Below, one piece after another: positions 16,176-25,259 of a DNA stretch of 64,000 bases. Origin of the DNA: Microcaldota archaeon (GTDB taxonomy: Archaea > Micrarchaeota > Micrarchaeia > Micrarchaeales > CABMGC01). The stretch covers positions 48,624 to 112,623 of the forward strand of contig JAJZZD010000002.1 in the NCBI GenBank assembly GCA_021797745.1. The letters are read 5' to 3'. The notes beneath the pieces were generated by a model that worked only from the letters and a program-made list of their open reading frames with translations, ran no database searches and was not told where the DNA came from. The translations under genes and the position numbers were made by a program. Each line of letters opens with the position of its first letter. Positions within the stretch are counted from its first letter, which is position 1.

Positions 16176-17767
16176 ATCTGATGAATTACATAAAGGACAG
16201 AAGGATCGCATTACTCTTAGGCTTAGTCATACTTCTCGCGCTCGCCGATATAAAGTACGGCGGCCCAAACGGGCTTCACCTGGGCGTCGAGTTCGTCGGA
16301 GGGACAACAATACCTGTTGAACTTCAGCATCCTATAAATCCGAGCAACTTCACCGAGCTTTTGCAGATATTGCAGCAAAGGACCAACAGCTTCGGGCTAA
16401 AGCAGGTGACTGTCGAGGGCCTGGGAAACTATGCGGTTTATGTAACGATACCTACCGCATCTGCGTCAGAGATTGCGAGCACGATATCGATCATACAGAG
16501 CCAGGGAATTTTCCAGGGAATTGTGAGCGGAAGGCTGGCACTGAACAGCAGCTCGCTGCTGAGCAGCAGCATAGCGGCATTGCAGCCGACTGCGCAGAAC
16601 GGCAGTGTTTCGTGGAGCGTACAATTCTATCTGACGCAACAGGCGGCGCAGAAATTCGCAAAGGTTGTTTTCGGCCAGGCAGACAAACCTGTTTACATGT
16701 TCCTAGACAGGCCGACAGGCTACATATTACTGATGAACTCGTCGATACTTCTTAACCTGCAGCTCAATGGGCTAAACGAAAGCGCCCTGCTGCTCACGCT
16801 GCAGAATGCCACGCAACTAATTCCTAATCAGACTATACCGATAGAACTGTACAGCAAGGGCAACCTCAACTCAGCGCTCGCTTTCATCTCAGCCAACAGG
16901 AACAAGTACGACGGCGTGATAATGGAAAACGATGCGCCGCAGGAACTTGTGCAGAATGCTACCGCATTGAACTATTCGATGAAATACGTAAGCTTACGCA
17001 ACATGACCCCGCAGGTCACTGCTTCATCGACACCGCAGGGCTTCCAGGTGCTGCTTAATGCATGGCCTGCCATAGGGCTTTTGTCTGCGCCGCTGCTGAA
17101 CCCAAGCATAACTAACGGCAACATATCAGTAAGCTATGTAATAACTGGCAGCGCGCCCAGCAACCTGTCCCAGATAGCGCAGTCGGCCTATGCAATCAAC
17201 CAGTCAAACCAGATAGTCAGCATACTCAAAGGGGGCGCACTTCCTGTGCAGGTGATAGTCGGAACGCCTTACACTGTACCTCCCACCCTCGGCTCGCATT
17301 TCGAGACGATAAGCATATTCGCCCTGGGAATCGCAGTTCTTGCAGTGTCAATAGCCATCGCATTGAGATACAAAAGGCTTTTCCTTGTCCTGCCGATAAT
17401 ACTCACGACGCTCGCTGAGCTTTTCATAATAATGTCGATAATAGGAACAGTTGGAACGATAGACTTGCCGGCAGTTGCTGGAATGATAGCAGTAATAGGA
17501 ACTGGCGTTGATGCGCAGATCATAATAACAGATGAGGTATTGTTCAAAGGCACGGAGCACACGATGAGCATGAGGCTCGGCAATGCGTTCTACATAATAT
17601 GGGCAGACGCAGCGCTGCTGATAATAGCGATGCTCCCTCTTTTCTTCTCTACAGGCCTTGTTGACATAATAGGGTTCGCAGAATCAACAATATTGGGAGT
17701 TTTGTTCGGAGCCCTTGTCACCAGGCCGGCATATGGGGCCATAATATCGAAGCATTATGCAAGCTGA
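16172..17767 (+). CDS. secD: Protein-export membrane protein SecD
   Basis: 531 residues from the ATG overlapping the secF stop. The first helix is followed by the SecD D1 motif GLHLGVEFVGGTTIPVEL, then a large outer domain, and C-terminal helices with GMIAVIGTGVDAQIIITDE, the SecD motif carrying the conserved aspartate. It forms the SecDF complex with the upstream gene. A longer frame from 16112 overlaps secF and is not supported. Confidence 0.88.
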   Translation: MNLMNYIKDRRIALLLGLVILLALADIKYGGPNGLHLGVEFVGGTTIPVELQHPINPSNFTELLQILQQRTNSFGLKQVTVEGLGNYAVYVTIPTASASEIASTISIIQSQGIFQGIVSGRLALNSSSLLSSSIAALQPTAQNGSVSWSVQFYLTQQAAQKFAKVVFGQADKPVYMFLDRPTGYILLMNSSILLNLQLNGLNESALLLTLQNATQLIPNQTIPIELYSKGNLNSALAFISANRNKYDGVIMENDAPQELVQNATALNYSMKYVSLRNMTPQVTASSTPQGFQVLLNAWPAIGLLSAPLLNPSITNGNISVSYVITGSAPSNLSQIAQSAYAINQSNQIVSILKGGALPVQVIVGTPYTVPPTLGSHFETISIFALGIAVLAVSIAIALRYKRLFLVLPIILTTLAELFIIMSIIGTVGTIDLPAVAGMIAVIGTGVDAQIIITDEVLFKGTEHTMSMRLGNAFYIIWADAALLIIAMLPLFFSTGLVDIIGFAESTILGVLFGALVTRPAYGAIISKHYAS

Positions 17768-17841
17768 GCATGCAACATTTAATGAATGCGCTTCTAAATA
17801 AGAGTGGAATGTCAAGAAATCCGAGTTGAAGCGTGAGTTAA

Positions 17842-18636
17842 GTGGCAGGCGTAAAGGCGAAACGGGAACAAGCGGCAATAGACTTACTGCTGACATACGG
17901 CATTGCATTTGTAATAGTCGCGGCAGTCGTGTCTATTCTTTATATCCTGCTTTTGCAAGTGCCGAGCTCAATACCGTCAAACTGCGTTTTTGAAATCGGG
18001 ATAAGCTGCAGCATCATAAGCATAGGGTCGAATGCATCTGGCACAAGCATAATCCTGATAGCAAGCAACCAGGAAACTTACCCAATATTTTCGCCAACAG
18101 CTGAAGTCGAGTTAGGAGGGGCACAGTATTCATTCGCATGCATACCTTCTTTAGTCATTCAAGGCGGCACTATAGCGTGCAACACGACAGTTTCAAAAAC
18201 TTTTTCAGAAGGAACGCTTGAATCAGGCACAATAAACGTGGCTGCAACTCCTTGTCTTGGAGCCAACTCCACGCAGTGCACGCTCCAGAAACAGAATTTC
18301 ACTGGCACGTTCAGCACGCACATACAGCCGTTCGAGAAAATTTCTTATGGCATAAACGTATCTGCAGAAAACAGCACTGTATCTACCGATACAGATGACA
18401 AGATATTTGCGCATGTAACAATAGAGGTTAACCGCGTTTTGTATCCGTTTGTTGGAGTAACCGTAAACTTCATCTTAAATTCGACAGGCGCATCGTTCAA
18501 TAAAACTAATTCGATAACGAGTGAAGGCGGCATAGCTTTGACAGGGCTGACAAGCTCTTCGACTGGCAATTACATAGTCAAAGCAAAGTTCGGGAACATA
18601 AAATCGGCCAACGTGACAATAACCTTCAAAAAATAG
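17842..18636 (+). CDS. Pilin-like secreted protein with class III signal and Ig-like domain
   Basis: 264 residues from GTG. KAKREQAAIDLLLTYG followed by AFVIVAAVVSILYILLLQ is a class III (type IV pilin) signal: a basic end, cleavage expected before QAAIDLL, then a hydrophobic helix that packs in the filament. The rest is an outer domain with paired cysteines (CVFEIGISC, CIPS...C, CLGANSTQC) and a final Ig/invasin-like domain (GVTVNFILNSTGASF). Cleavage by a PibD/EppA-type peptidase is expected. Paralog of the next gene. Likely a surface filament or adhesin subunit. Confidence 0.7.
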   Translation: MAGVKAKREQAAIDLLLTYGIAFVIVAAVVSILYILLLQVPSSIPSNCVFEIGISCSIISIGSNASGTSIILIASNQETYPIFSPTAEVELGGAQYSFACIPSLVIQGGTIACNTTVSKTFSEGTLESGTINVAATPCLGANSTQCTLQKQNFTGTFSTHIQPFEKISYGINVSAENSTVSTDTDDKIFAHVTIEVNRVLYPFVGVTVNFILNSTGASFNKTNSITSEGGIALTGLTSSSTGNYIVKAKFGNIKSANVTITFKK

Positions 18637-18729
18637 GCAAAATGGAATGCGCGCTAAACATCAAATGCGCTTGCCGAATCTCATTAGGATACACTTAAAT
18701 AGTTAAATTGATTTGTAGTTTAGAATTCG

Positions 18730-19548
18730 ATGACAGAGATGCATGCTGATAAATTGCGCGGCACAAAACACGCCCAGGCCGCAATAGACTTCCTTTTGAC
18801 GTACGGACTGGCATTTCTGATAATAGGCGTGATAATTGCAGTGCTTTATGTCGTACTGCTCCAGGTGCCTAGCTCCATTCCCTCAACATGCAGCTTCGAA
18901 ACAGGCCTCGAGTGCAAAGCAGTAATATTCGGCTCAAACGCGCTAAACACTACATTTACGCTGCTTGTAAGCAACAACGAGCCCTACTCGGTGATGAATC
19001 CCGCGGCGAACGCAATATTCGACGGCGCTGCACATGCGCTTGCGTGCACGCCTTCATTCGTGCTCAGAGGCGGCACAATAGTGTGCAACGTGACGCTGGC
19101 CGGAACTTACACGCAGGGCTCGCTCAAATCAGGCAGCATAAACATAATAGTAACGCCGTGCCAGAGCGACAGCGCTTCGCCATGCACGCTGCAAAAACAG
19201 AATCTTACTGGCACGTTCAGCACCCAAGTACAGCCGAAAACCCTGATATTATCATACAGCATGAATGTCATCGCTGAAAACTACACCCCGTCAGTGAACC
19301 AAAAGGATCTGATAAATGCGACGATATACCTCGAAGAAGGAAGCACCAAATACCCGATCTCTGGCGCAACGGTAAACTTTACCTCAAATTCAGTTTACGC
19401 GACGTTCAGCCCGCAAAAGTCAACTTCGAGCGCAAGCGGGGTTGCCAGGACATACGTGGCCAGCTCTGCAGCAGGAAATGTCCTGATAACAGCTGCTTTT
19501 GCAAACACAATTTCGGCAAACACGGTAATAGGTTTTAGCAGACATTAA
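18730..19548 (+). CDS. Second pilin-like protein with class III signal and Ig-like domain
   Basis: 272 residues, colinear with the gene before it: HAQAAIDFLLTYG plus hydrophobic AFLIIGVIIAVLYVVLLQ, the shared QVPSSIPS and LQKQNxTGTFST segments, the same cysteine spacing and a C-terminal invasin-like domain (GATVNFTSNSVYATFSPQ). Its own TATA box (ACTTAAATAG, about 18691) means it can be transcribed separately. The tandem pair suggests a duplicated surface subunit. Confidence 0.7.
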   Translation: MTEMHADKLRGTKHAQAAIDFLLTYGLAFLIIGVIIAVLYVVLLQVPSSIPSTCSFETGLECKAVIFGSNALNTTFTLLVSNNEPYSVMNPAANAIFDGAAHALACTPSFVLRGGTIVCNVTLAGTYTQGSLKSGSINIIVTPCQSDSASPCTLQKQNLTGTFSTQVQPKTLILSYSMNVIAENYTPSVNQKDLINATIYLEEGSTKYPISGATVNFTSNSVYATFSPQKSTSSASGVARTYVASSAAGNVLITAAFANTISANTVIGFSRH

Positions 19549-19663
19549 ACACGTCAGTGTGATATTAAACAAATTAGCTGCAATATGCATTTCTGATTCA
19601 TAAAGTTTTAGAGCTATGGCTTTCATAATGACCTAAAATTATCAATTTATGTCTTTATAGTGA

Positions 19664-19674
19664 CATATTTAAGG
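19664..19674 (+). promoter_or_regulatory. TATA box of the DUF4143 ATPase gene
   Basis: ACATATTTAAG is centred about 27 bases before the ATG at 19697, so the transcript probably begins at or next to the start codon (leaderless). Confidence 0.55.
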
Positions 19675-19696
19675 CTTTGCATTCGTTAATAATATC

Positions 19697-20974
19697 ATGG
19701 ATATTGAATCGCTTAAGTACGTATTGAAGGACCAGAAGGAATCTATTATGAGCCAGGATACCGGCAGGATGCGGTCGGTTACAGCCAAAATACTTCAGAT
19801 GGTGGATTCAAAAGAGATTATAACAATATCAGGAGTAAGAAGATGCGGCAAATCAACGTTACTAAGGCAGATAATACACGGACTCATGAAGAATGGCATA
19901 CCTGTTGAAAACATATTGTACGTAAATTTCGAAGATGAGAGGCTAAGGGAGTTTACAAGCAAGGATTTTGACAGCATGTACAATGCGTATGTACAGCTGT
20001 ACAAACCCAAAGGCAAGGTGTTCATATTTGTGGATGAGATTCAGAATGTGCAATTCTGGGAGAAATGGGCTTACAGAATGCGCGAATTCACATCTGCAAA
20101 ACTGTTCATCACAGGAAGCAATAGCAGCATACTGAAATCAAACATATCCAGTTCACTTACTGGAAGAAGCATAATCATCGAGGAGTATCCGTTTTCTTTC
20201 AACGAGCTTATTGAACATCCTGATCAGTATACAAGAAAAGGAGTAAGTAGCATACGGGAAACATTTGACAGATACGTAAAATACGGAGGATTTCCGGAGG
20301 CCGTTCTCAATAATAACAAGGAAATACTTTCGTCTTACCTGAGAGACATAATAAGCAGAGACATAATGTCAAGATATGAAATAAGGAATGTCAAGGAAAT
20401 GGAAGATTTTATGTTCTACTTATTAAATCTTTACGGCAAGCGGTTTACATTTGCCAAACTTAAGAACATATTTAATTTGGGAAGCCACAATACAGCAAAG
20501 AACTTCGTAAATTATGCTGAAAGCGCATATCTCATCTTTACTGTAGAAGATTATTCAAGCTCTATGAGTGAGGTCATAAGGGCGCCAAGGAAGCTATATG
20601 TCATAGACCATGCCATTGCGTCGCAGGTTTCAAGCAATCCGGTTACAGATATGGGCGCGATACTCGAAAACATAGTGTTTCTGGAGCTTAAAAGGAGGTT
20701 AGCATTCGATGAGAGCATATTCTACTGGAGAGACGAAAAAGACAGAGAAGTTGATTTTATCATTAAAAAAGCCAGAAAGGTGGAAAGGGCAGTGCAGGTA
20801 TCATACGAGTTAGGCAGCAGAAAAGAGCAGGAGGTGGATGCTCTTCTTAAATCTATGGAAAAATTTGGGCTTGCAGAAGGGCTTGTTATAACAAATGATT
20901 ATGAAGGCACTGAAAAAATAGGAAGAAAAAAAATAATATACAAACCTGCTTGGAAGTTCCTGATCGGGCTTTGA
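19697..20974 (+). CDS. AAA+ ATPase with DUF4143 C-terminal domain
   Basis: 425 residues. Walker A SGVRRCGKSTLLRQI, Walker B VFIFVDEIQN, a sensor region FITGSNSSIL, then EEYPFSFNEL and the C-terminal DUF4143 nuclease-like fold with FYWRDEKDREVDFII. Such proteins are widespread in archaea and often patchily distributed. Their biological role is not settled. Single gene with its own promoter. Confidence 0.85.
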   Translation: MDIESLKYVLKDQKESIMSQDTGRMRSVTAKILQMVDSKEIITISGVRRCGKSTLLRQIIHGLMKNGIPVENILYVNFEDERLREFTSKDFDSMYNAYVQLYKPKGKVFIFVDEIQNVQFWEKWAYRMREFTSAKLFITGSNSSILKSNISSSLTGRSIIIEEYPFSFNELIEHPDQYTRKGVSSIRETFDRYVKYGGFPEAVLNNNKEILSSYLRDIISRDIMSRYEIRNVKEMEDFMFYLLNLYGKRFTFAKLKNIFNLGSHNTAKNFVNYAESAYLIFTVEDYSSSMSEVIRAPRKLYVIDHAIASQVSSNPVTDMGAILENIVFLELKRRLAFDESIFYWRDEKDREVDFIIKKARKVERAVQVSYELGSRKEQEVDALLKSMEKFGLAEGLVITNDYEGTEKIGRKKIIYKPAWKFLIGL

Positions 20975-21017
20975 TAAACTGCAGATTTTGAAATTATGCG
21001 CAGTCATGGACTTAGAA

Positions 21018-22073
21018 CTAGTAAATTGCGTTTATTTCTCTGTATTCGAACTTTTCAGGTTTTGCGCCATCCATGAAAATCTTGTATCCGCAGCTTTTGC
21101 ACCTGTTGTCCTTAGTCAGATTCCACTTCATTATGTAGTGCGCGTATCTGTCGACTGCCACCGACCCGCATCCGGGGCAGTACGTATCTTCATACGGATT
21201 TCCTGGCACGTTGCCTATGTATACATAATTGAGTCCGTTCCTTTTTGCCATATCATAATGCTTTTTTAAAGTCTCGTAACTAGTTTCTGGATAATCAAGC
21301 ATCTTGTAGTCCGGATGAAATCTTGTGAACTGAATCGGCGTGTCACTGCCAAGATTATTAGCGATCCATTTCGTGAGTTCGTTGCATGCATCCAATGACT
21401 CCCCCGCTCTCGGGATTATCAGATCAGTAAGTTCAACATGTATCCCTGCTTTTTTCAATTCAAGAAGGGCTGCTTTTATGGGCTCGTTCGACACCACCAT
21501 TTCATACTTGTTCGCAAACTTCTGCTCGCCGTTTCCCTTATAATTTACCACTGCGGCGTCGATATGCCCTTTCATGGCCTGCACAGCCTCTTTTGTAAGA
21601 TACCCGTTCGTCACGAAAACGTTGAACAAGCCTTTTTTGTGAGCCAGTCTTGCTGTGTCAAGAGCATACTCGATGAATATGGCAGGTTCGTTATACGTAT
21701 AAGCAATTCCCTTGGTATCGTTGTCCAATGCCATCTGCACAACCTGCTCCGGCATAAGGTCCTTCCCATCTATTTCGCGCTCCTTTGATATGTTATGGTT
21801 CTGGCAGAACTGGCATCCCCAGTTGCATGAACTTGTTCCGACGCCAAATATGTATGTGCCTGGCATGAAATGGTTGAACGGCTTCTTTTCAATAGGGTCT
21901 ATCTGAAGTGCGGCAAGTGTGCCGTAATTCATCAAATACAGTTTGCCGCCCTCGTTTCTCCTTACGAAGCAGAAACCGTGAGAGCCATCTGGTATTTTGC
22001 ACAGCCTGGCGCACGCTACGCATTCAACTTTATTTTCAGGCAGCTTCCTGTAAAGCACTGCTTCCTTTTCCAT
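21018..22073 (-). CDS. amrS: AmrS-like radical SAM protein (AmmeMemoRadiSam system)
   Basis: 351 residues. The radical SAM cluster motif is CNWGCQFCQNHNIS. An N-terminal cysteine group (CVACARLCKIPDGSHGFC) and a C-terminal zinc-ribbon-like part (CPGCG...CKSCGYKI) complete the layout of the PflA-like AmmeMemoRadiSam family. Conserved AYTYNEPAIFIEY and FTRFHPDYKM match this family. The usual Memo and AMMECR1 partners are not nearby. The substrate is not known with certainty. Confidence 0.85.
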   Translation of the reverse strand: MEKEAVLYRKLPENKVECVACARLCKIPDGSHGFCFVRRNEGGKLYLMNYGTLAALQIDPIEKKPFNHFMPGTYIFGVGTSSCNWGCQFCQNHNISKEREIDGKDLMPEQVVQMALDNDTKGIAYTYNEPAIFIEYALDTARLAHKKGLFNVFVTNGYLTKEAVQAMKGHIDAAVVNYKGNGEQKFANKYEMVVSNEPIKAALLELKKAGIHVELTDLIIPRAGESLDACNELTKWIANNLGSDTPIQFTRFHPDYKMLDYPETSYETLKKHYDMAKRNGLNYVYIGNVPGNPYEDTYCPGCGSVAVDRYAHYIMKWNLTKDNRCKSCGYKIFMDGAKPEKFEYREINAIY

Positions 22074-22150
22074 GTTCGCCAGTAATGTATGCCTTTCTGA
22101 TATATTTATAGGTTTTTACGGCAGCTTTGCCTGAAAGCGACACATACCTG

Positions 22151-22432
22151 CTACGTCCGTTTGGCATTTTGGTATTTTTTCACTTCGTCAACTTTTTCCT
22201 GCACGTCCTGCGGCAGGGCCTCCGATTCGCGATAATAGGAAGGGTCTGAAGGCAGCGTTTCGACCCACTTTCCATTTATGTTGCAGTGGTAATCGCGCTG
22301 CTGCCGGTCTTCAATCAGAGTAACGTGGTCTATTCCGCCGCTTGTTGTGCGGTAAATGAAAATGTCTGAATTGCCTACGCGTGCATGCACTTCCAGAGCC
22401 TTGCTCGCTATTATTTTGATGTACGCCGCCAT
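22151..22432 (-). CDS. Uncharacterised 93-residue soluble protein
   Basis: Predicted beta-rich N-terminal half (YIKIIASKALEVHARVG, SDIFIYRTTSGG), then a charged helical tail. One cysteine, no membrane segment and no motif I recognise. Leftward, 77 bases after amrS begins, so probably a separate unit. Confidence 0.5.
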   Translation of the reverse strand: MAAYIKIIASKALEVHARVGNSDIFIYRTTSGGIDHVTLIEDRQQRDYHCNINGKWVETLPSDPSYYRESEALPQDVQEKVDEVKKYQNAKRT

Positions 22433-22570
22433 TTTCCTAATTCTTTATCCGCATTAAAACTTATAGCCAAATGCCTTTGATTCGCCGAATGACTAATGCC
22501 AGGCAGCTAACCGGCAACCTCGGTGCATGAAAAATAAAGGCATAAATATTGAAATATGCCATTAACGAGC

Positions 22571-23863
22571 ATGTCAAAAATACTTATAGAAACATACGGC
22601 TGCACGCTCAACCAGGCTGACAGCGGAATAATGAAAACACTGCTCACGCTGCAGGGCCATGAAGTTACAGAGGGGAAATACGACAGCAGAAAGCAGGATT
22701 ACGATTGCGTGATAGTGAACACGTGCACAGTGAAAACGCCTACCGAGCAGAAAATTCTGCACAGACTTAAAGAGGCAAAGGAAAAAGGGAATAAATTGAT
22801 AGTTACTGGATGCATGGCAAGCGCAAACAAAGACATCATATTCAAAACAGTGCCGAATGCGAGCCTGCTCAGCACAAGCAACGTTAGCAGCATAGCTTAT
22901 GCAGTTTCTGAAATAGAAAAAGGCAGGCAGGTAATCTTGGATAAATACAACTCTACAGACAAGATGCTGTTCTACGGAATGGGCAGCGCGGCCGGCACAA
23001 TAGCAAAAATACCGATAAGCGAAGGTTGCCTGAGCAGCTGCTCTTTCTGCGAAACAAAATACGCCAGAGGTCCGCTGAACAGTTTTTCCGAAGAGCTAAT
23101 AATCAAAGCAGTGCAAACCTGCGTGAACAGAGGCGCAAAAGAGATAGAACTTACTTCGCAGGATACTGGCGCTTACGGCAGAGACAAAAAGACCAACATT
23201 GCAGAATTAGTCTCTAAAATTTCAGACATAGAAGGTGACTTCAAAGTGCGCATAGGCATGCTCAACCCCGAACATCTGAATAAATACTTCGACCAGCTGC
23301 TAGATGCTTACAAGAGCGAAAAGATTTACAAATTCATCCACCTGCCGGTGCAATCCGGAAGCAACAGGGTGCTCAGGGACATGAAAAGAAATTACACAAT
23401 CGAGGAATTTGAAGGATACGTGAAAGAAATCAAGGAAAAAGTAAAAGGCATAGGAATAGAGACGGATGTAATAGTTGGCTATCCTACGGAGAGCTCAGAA
23501 GATTTCGAGCAGTCCAATGACATGCTTGAAAGGATAAAGCCGATGGTCACAAACATTTCCAAGTTCGGGTCAAGGCCTCATGCAATTGCTTCGAAGCTGA
23601 AGCAGATAGGCAACCTGGAAATGAAGAAAAGGAGCACTGAAATGGCAAGGAAAGTAAGGGCGATGCAAAAAACAGAGAGGGAAAAGTTAATAGGAAGTGT
23701 GCAGAAGGCGCTGATTACTGAAAACAACGGAACGTCGTTACTCGGGAGAAATGCTGGTTACATGGCAATCGCAGTAAACGGCTCGCACGCAAAAATAGGC
23801 TCATACATCGATGTGAAAATAACCGGCGCGACTTCGGCATGCGTAATAGGAAACGAAGTCTAG
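22571..23863 (+). CDS. tRNA (t6A37) methylthiotransferase, archaeal MtaB/CDKAL1 type
   Basis: 430 residues. The N-terminal UPF0004 domain has three cluster cysteines (ETYGCTLN, VNTCTVK, VTGCMAS). The radical SAM domain has CLSSCSFCE, and the C-terminus ends with a TRAM domain. It converts t6A37 to ms2t6A37 in tRNAs for ANN codons. I start at the ATG at 22571: the TATA-like CATAAATAT is about 26 bases upstream, suggesting a leaderless message. An ATG at 22556 is possible but too close to the TATA box. Confidence 0.87.
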   Translation: MSKILIETYGCTLNQADSGIMKTLLTLQGHEVTEGKYDSRKQDYDCVIVNTCTVKTPTEQKILHRLKEAKEKGNKLIVTGCMASANKDIIFKTVPNASLLSTSNVSSIAYAVSEIEKGRQVILDKYNSTDKMLFYGMGSAAGTIAKIPISEGCLSSCSFCETKYARGPLNSFSEELIIKAVQTCVNRGAKEIELTSQDTGAYGRDKKTNIAELVSKISDIEGDFKVRIGMLNPEHLNKYFDQLLDAYKSEKIYKFIHLPVQSGSNRVLRDMKRNYTIEEFEGYVKEIKEKVKGIGIETDVIVGYPTESSEDFEQSNDMLERIKPMVTNISKFGSRPHAIASKLKQIGNLEMKKRSTEMARKVRAMQKTEREKLIGSVQKALITENNGTSLLGRNAGYMAIAVNGSHAKIGSYIDVKITGATSACVIGNEV

Positions 23864-23911
23864 CCGCTCCTCTGCAAAGTGTTTTTAAAAAGAATCGTTG
23901 TATTAACAAGC

Positions 23912-25246
23912 ATGTATTCGAAGGAGATAGAGCAGGTTCTGAAAAAGGGAAAAATAACCCCTGGAAATTACGTGCATGTGGCTAATCCTAACTTTTCCTC
24001 AGATGGCGTGCTAATACCGCGGCCTAATTTCGGGGATGAGTCAATATTAGTACTCAAGCTTTCGAATGGCTACAACGTAGGCATAAGGTATGACGCGAAA
24101 ACAAAGATAATAAAATTGAATAAAGTAGCAGCAAAATTCTCGTTTCCGGAAAACAAGCTAAAGTTCGACAAAAGCAAGCCAAAAGTAACGCTGATAACAA
24201 CTGGCGGAACGATCGGAAGTAAGGTAGACTACAGAACAGGCGGAGTGCATATGCTCTTGAAACCCGAGGAGCTGCTTTACGATGTTCCAGAACTCAGCAG
24301 AATAGCAAACGTAGAAGTAAACAATTTATTCAGCATAGCCAGCGAAGACATGGGCTACAAGCAGTGGCAGGATCTCGCGAAAGGCGTTGAGAGCGCGTTC
24401 GAAAACGGGTCGCGTGGGGTAGTGATATTCACAGGAACAGATACTATGCATTACATATCCTCTGCGCTCAGCTTCATGCTGGAACGCCTTAACGGTCCTG
24501 TTGTAATAACTGGCGCGCAAAGGAGCAGCGACAGAGGCTCAAGCGACGCATTCATGAATATGATATGCGCTTTCCATGCGGCTGCGGAGAGCGACGTAGC
24601 GGAAGTGGCCGTTTGCATGCACACGGGCAGCTCCGATGACACATGCAGCTTGATGCGCGGCACAAAGGTCAGGAAGATGCATACGTCGCGCAGGGACGCC
24701 TTCAAGCCGATAAACGCCAGGCCAATCGCAAAGATAAGTGTGGAAGGAAGGATTGACTACATTTCTGAATACAAAAAGATAGATGCAGGGAAAGGAAGAA
24801 AAGTCGATTTAATGACAGGGTTCGAGCCAAAGGTAGCTCTCGTTAAATTCTACCCCAACTCCGACCCTGAAATACTGGATTATTACGTGGAAAAAGAGTA
24901 CAAGGGAATAATAATAGAAGGCACTGGGCTCGGCCACATGGCAGTGAATCCCACAGAGGCAAAATATTCGTGGATTGCACCGCTGAAAAAAGCAGTAGGA
25001 AAAGGGGTTGTGGTGGGAATAACTTCGCAGTGCCTGTTCGGCAGGGTTCATACAAAAGTTTACAGCAACCTCAGGATAATATCAAATACGGGAGCAATAT
25101 ACTGCGAGGACATGCTTCCTGAGGTTGCGCTGGTCAAGCTCGGCTTCCTACTCGGGAATTACAAAACAGAAGAAGTGAAAAGGATGCTTAACAGGAACAT
25201 TGTCGGAGAGATAACTGCAAGAACTGAAGTTGATTGGTTCGTCTGA
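23912..25246 (+). CDS. gatD: Glutamyl-tRNA(Gln) amidotransferase subunit D
   Basis: 444 residues: an N-terminal SH3-like AnsA-type domain, then the asparaginase fold with TTGGTIGSKVDY (catalytic T), FTGTDTMHY (second T and D) and a lysine in the following lobe. GatD hydrolyses asparagine or glutamine and passes ammonia to GatE, making Gln-tRNA(Gln) from Glu-tRNA(Gln); this heterodimer is archaeal. The ATG at 23912 is ~27 bases after the TATA-like TTTTTAAAAAG; the upstream ATG at 23879 overlaps that box. gatE follows after 13 bases. Confidence 0.92.
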   Translation: MYSKEIEQVLKKGKITPGNYVHVANPNFSSDGVLIPRPNFGDESILVLKLSNGYNVGIRYDAKTKIIKLNKVAAKFSFPENKLKFDKSKPKVTLITTGGTIGSKVDYRTGGVHMLLKPEELLYDVPELSRIANVEVNNLFSIASEDMGYKQWQDLAKGVESAFENGSRGVVIFTGTDTMHYISSALSFMLERLNGPVVITGAQRSSDRGSSDAFMNMICAFHAAAESDVAEVAVCMHTGSSDDTCSLMRGTKVRKMHTSRRDAFKPINARPIAKISVEGRIDYISEYKKIDAGKGRKVDLMTGFEPKVALVKFYPNSDPEILDYYVEKEYKGIIIEGTGLGHMAVNPTEAKYSWIAPLKKAVGKGVVVGITSQCLFGRVHTKVYSNLRIISNTGAIYCEDMLPEVALVKLGFLLGNYKTEEVKRMLNRNIVGEITARTEVDWFV

Positions 25247-25259
25247 AAGATATGAGACT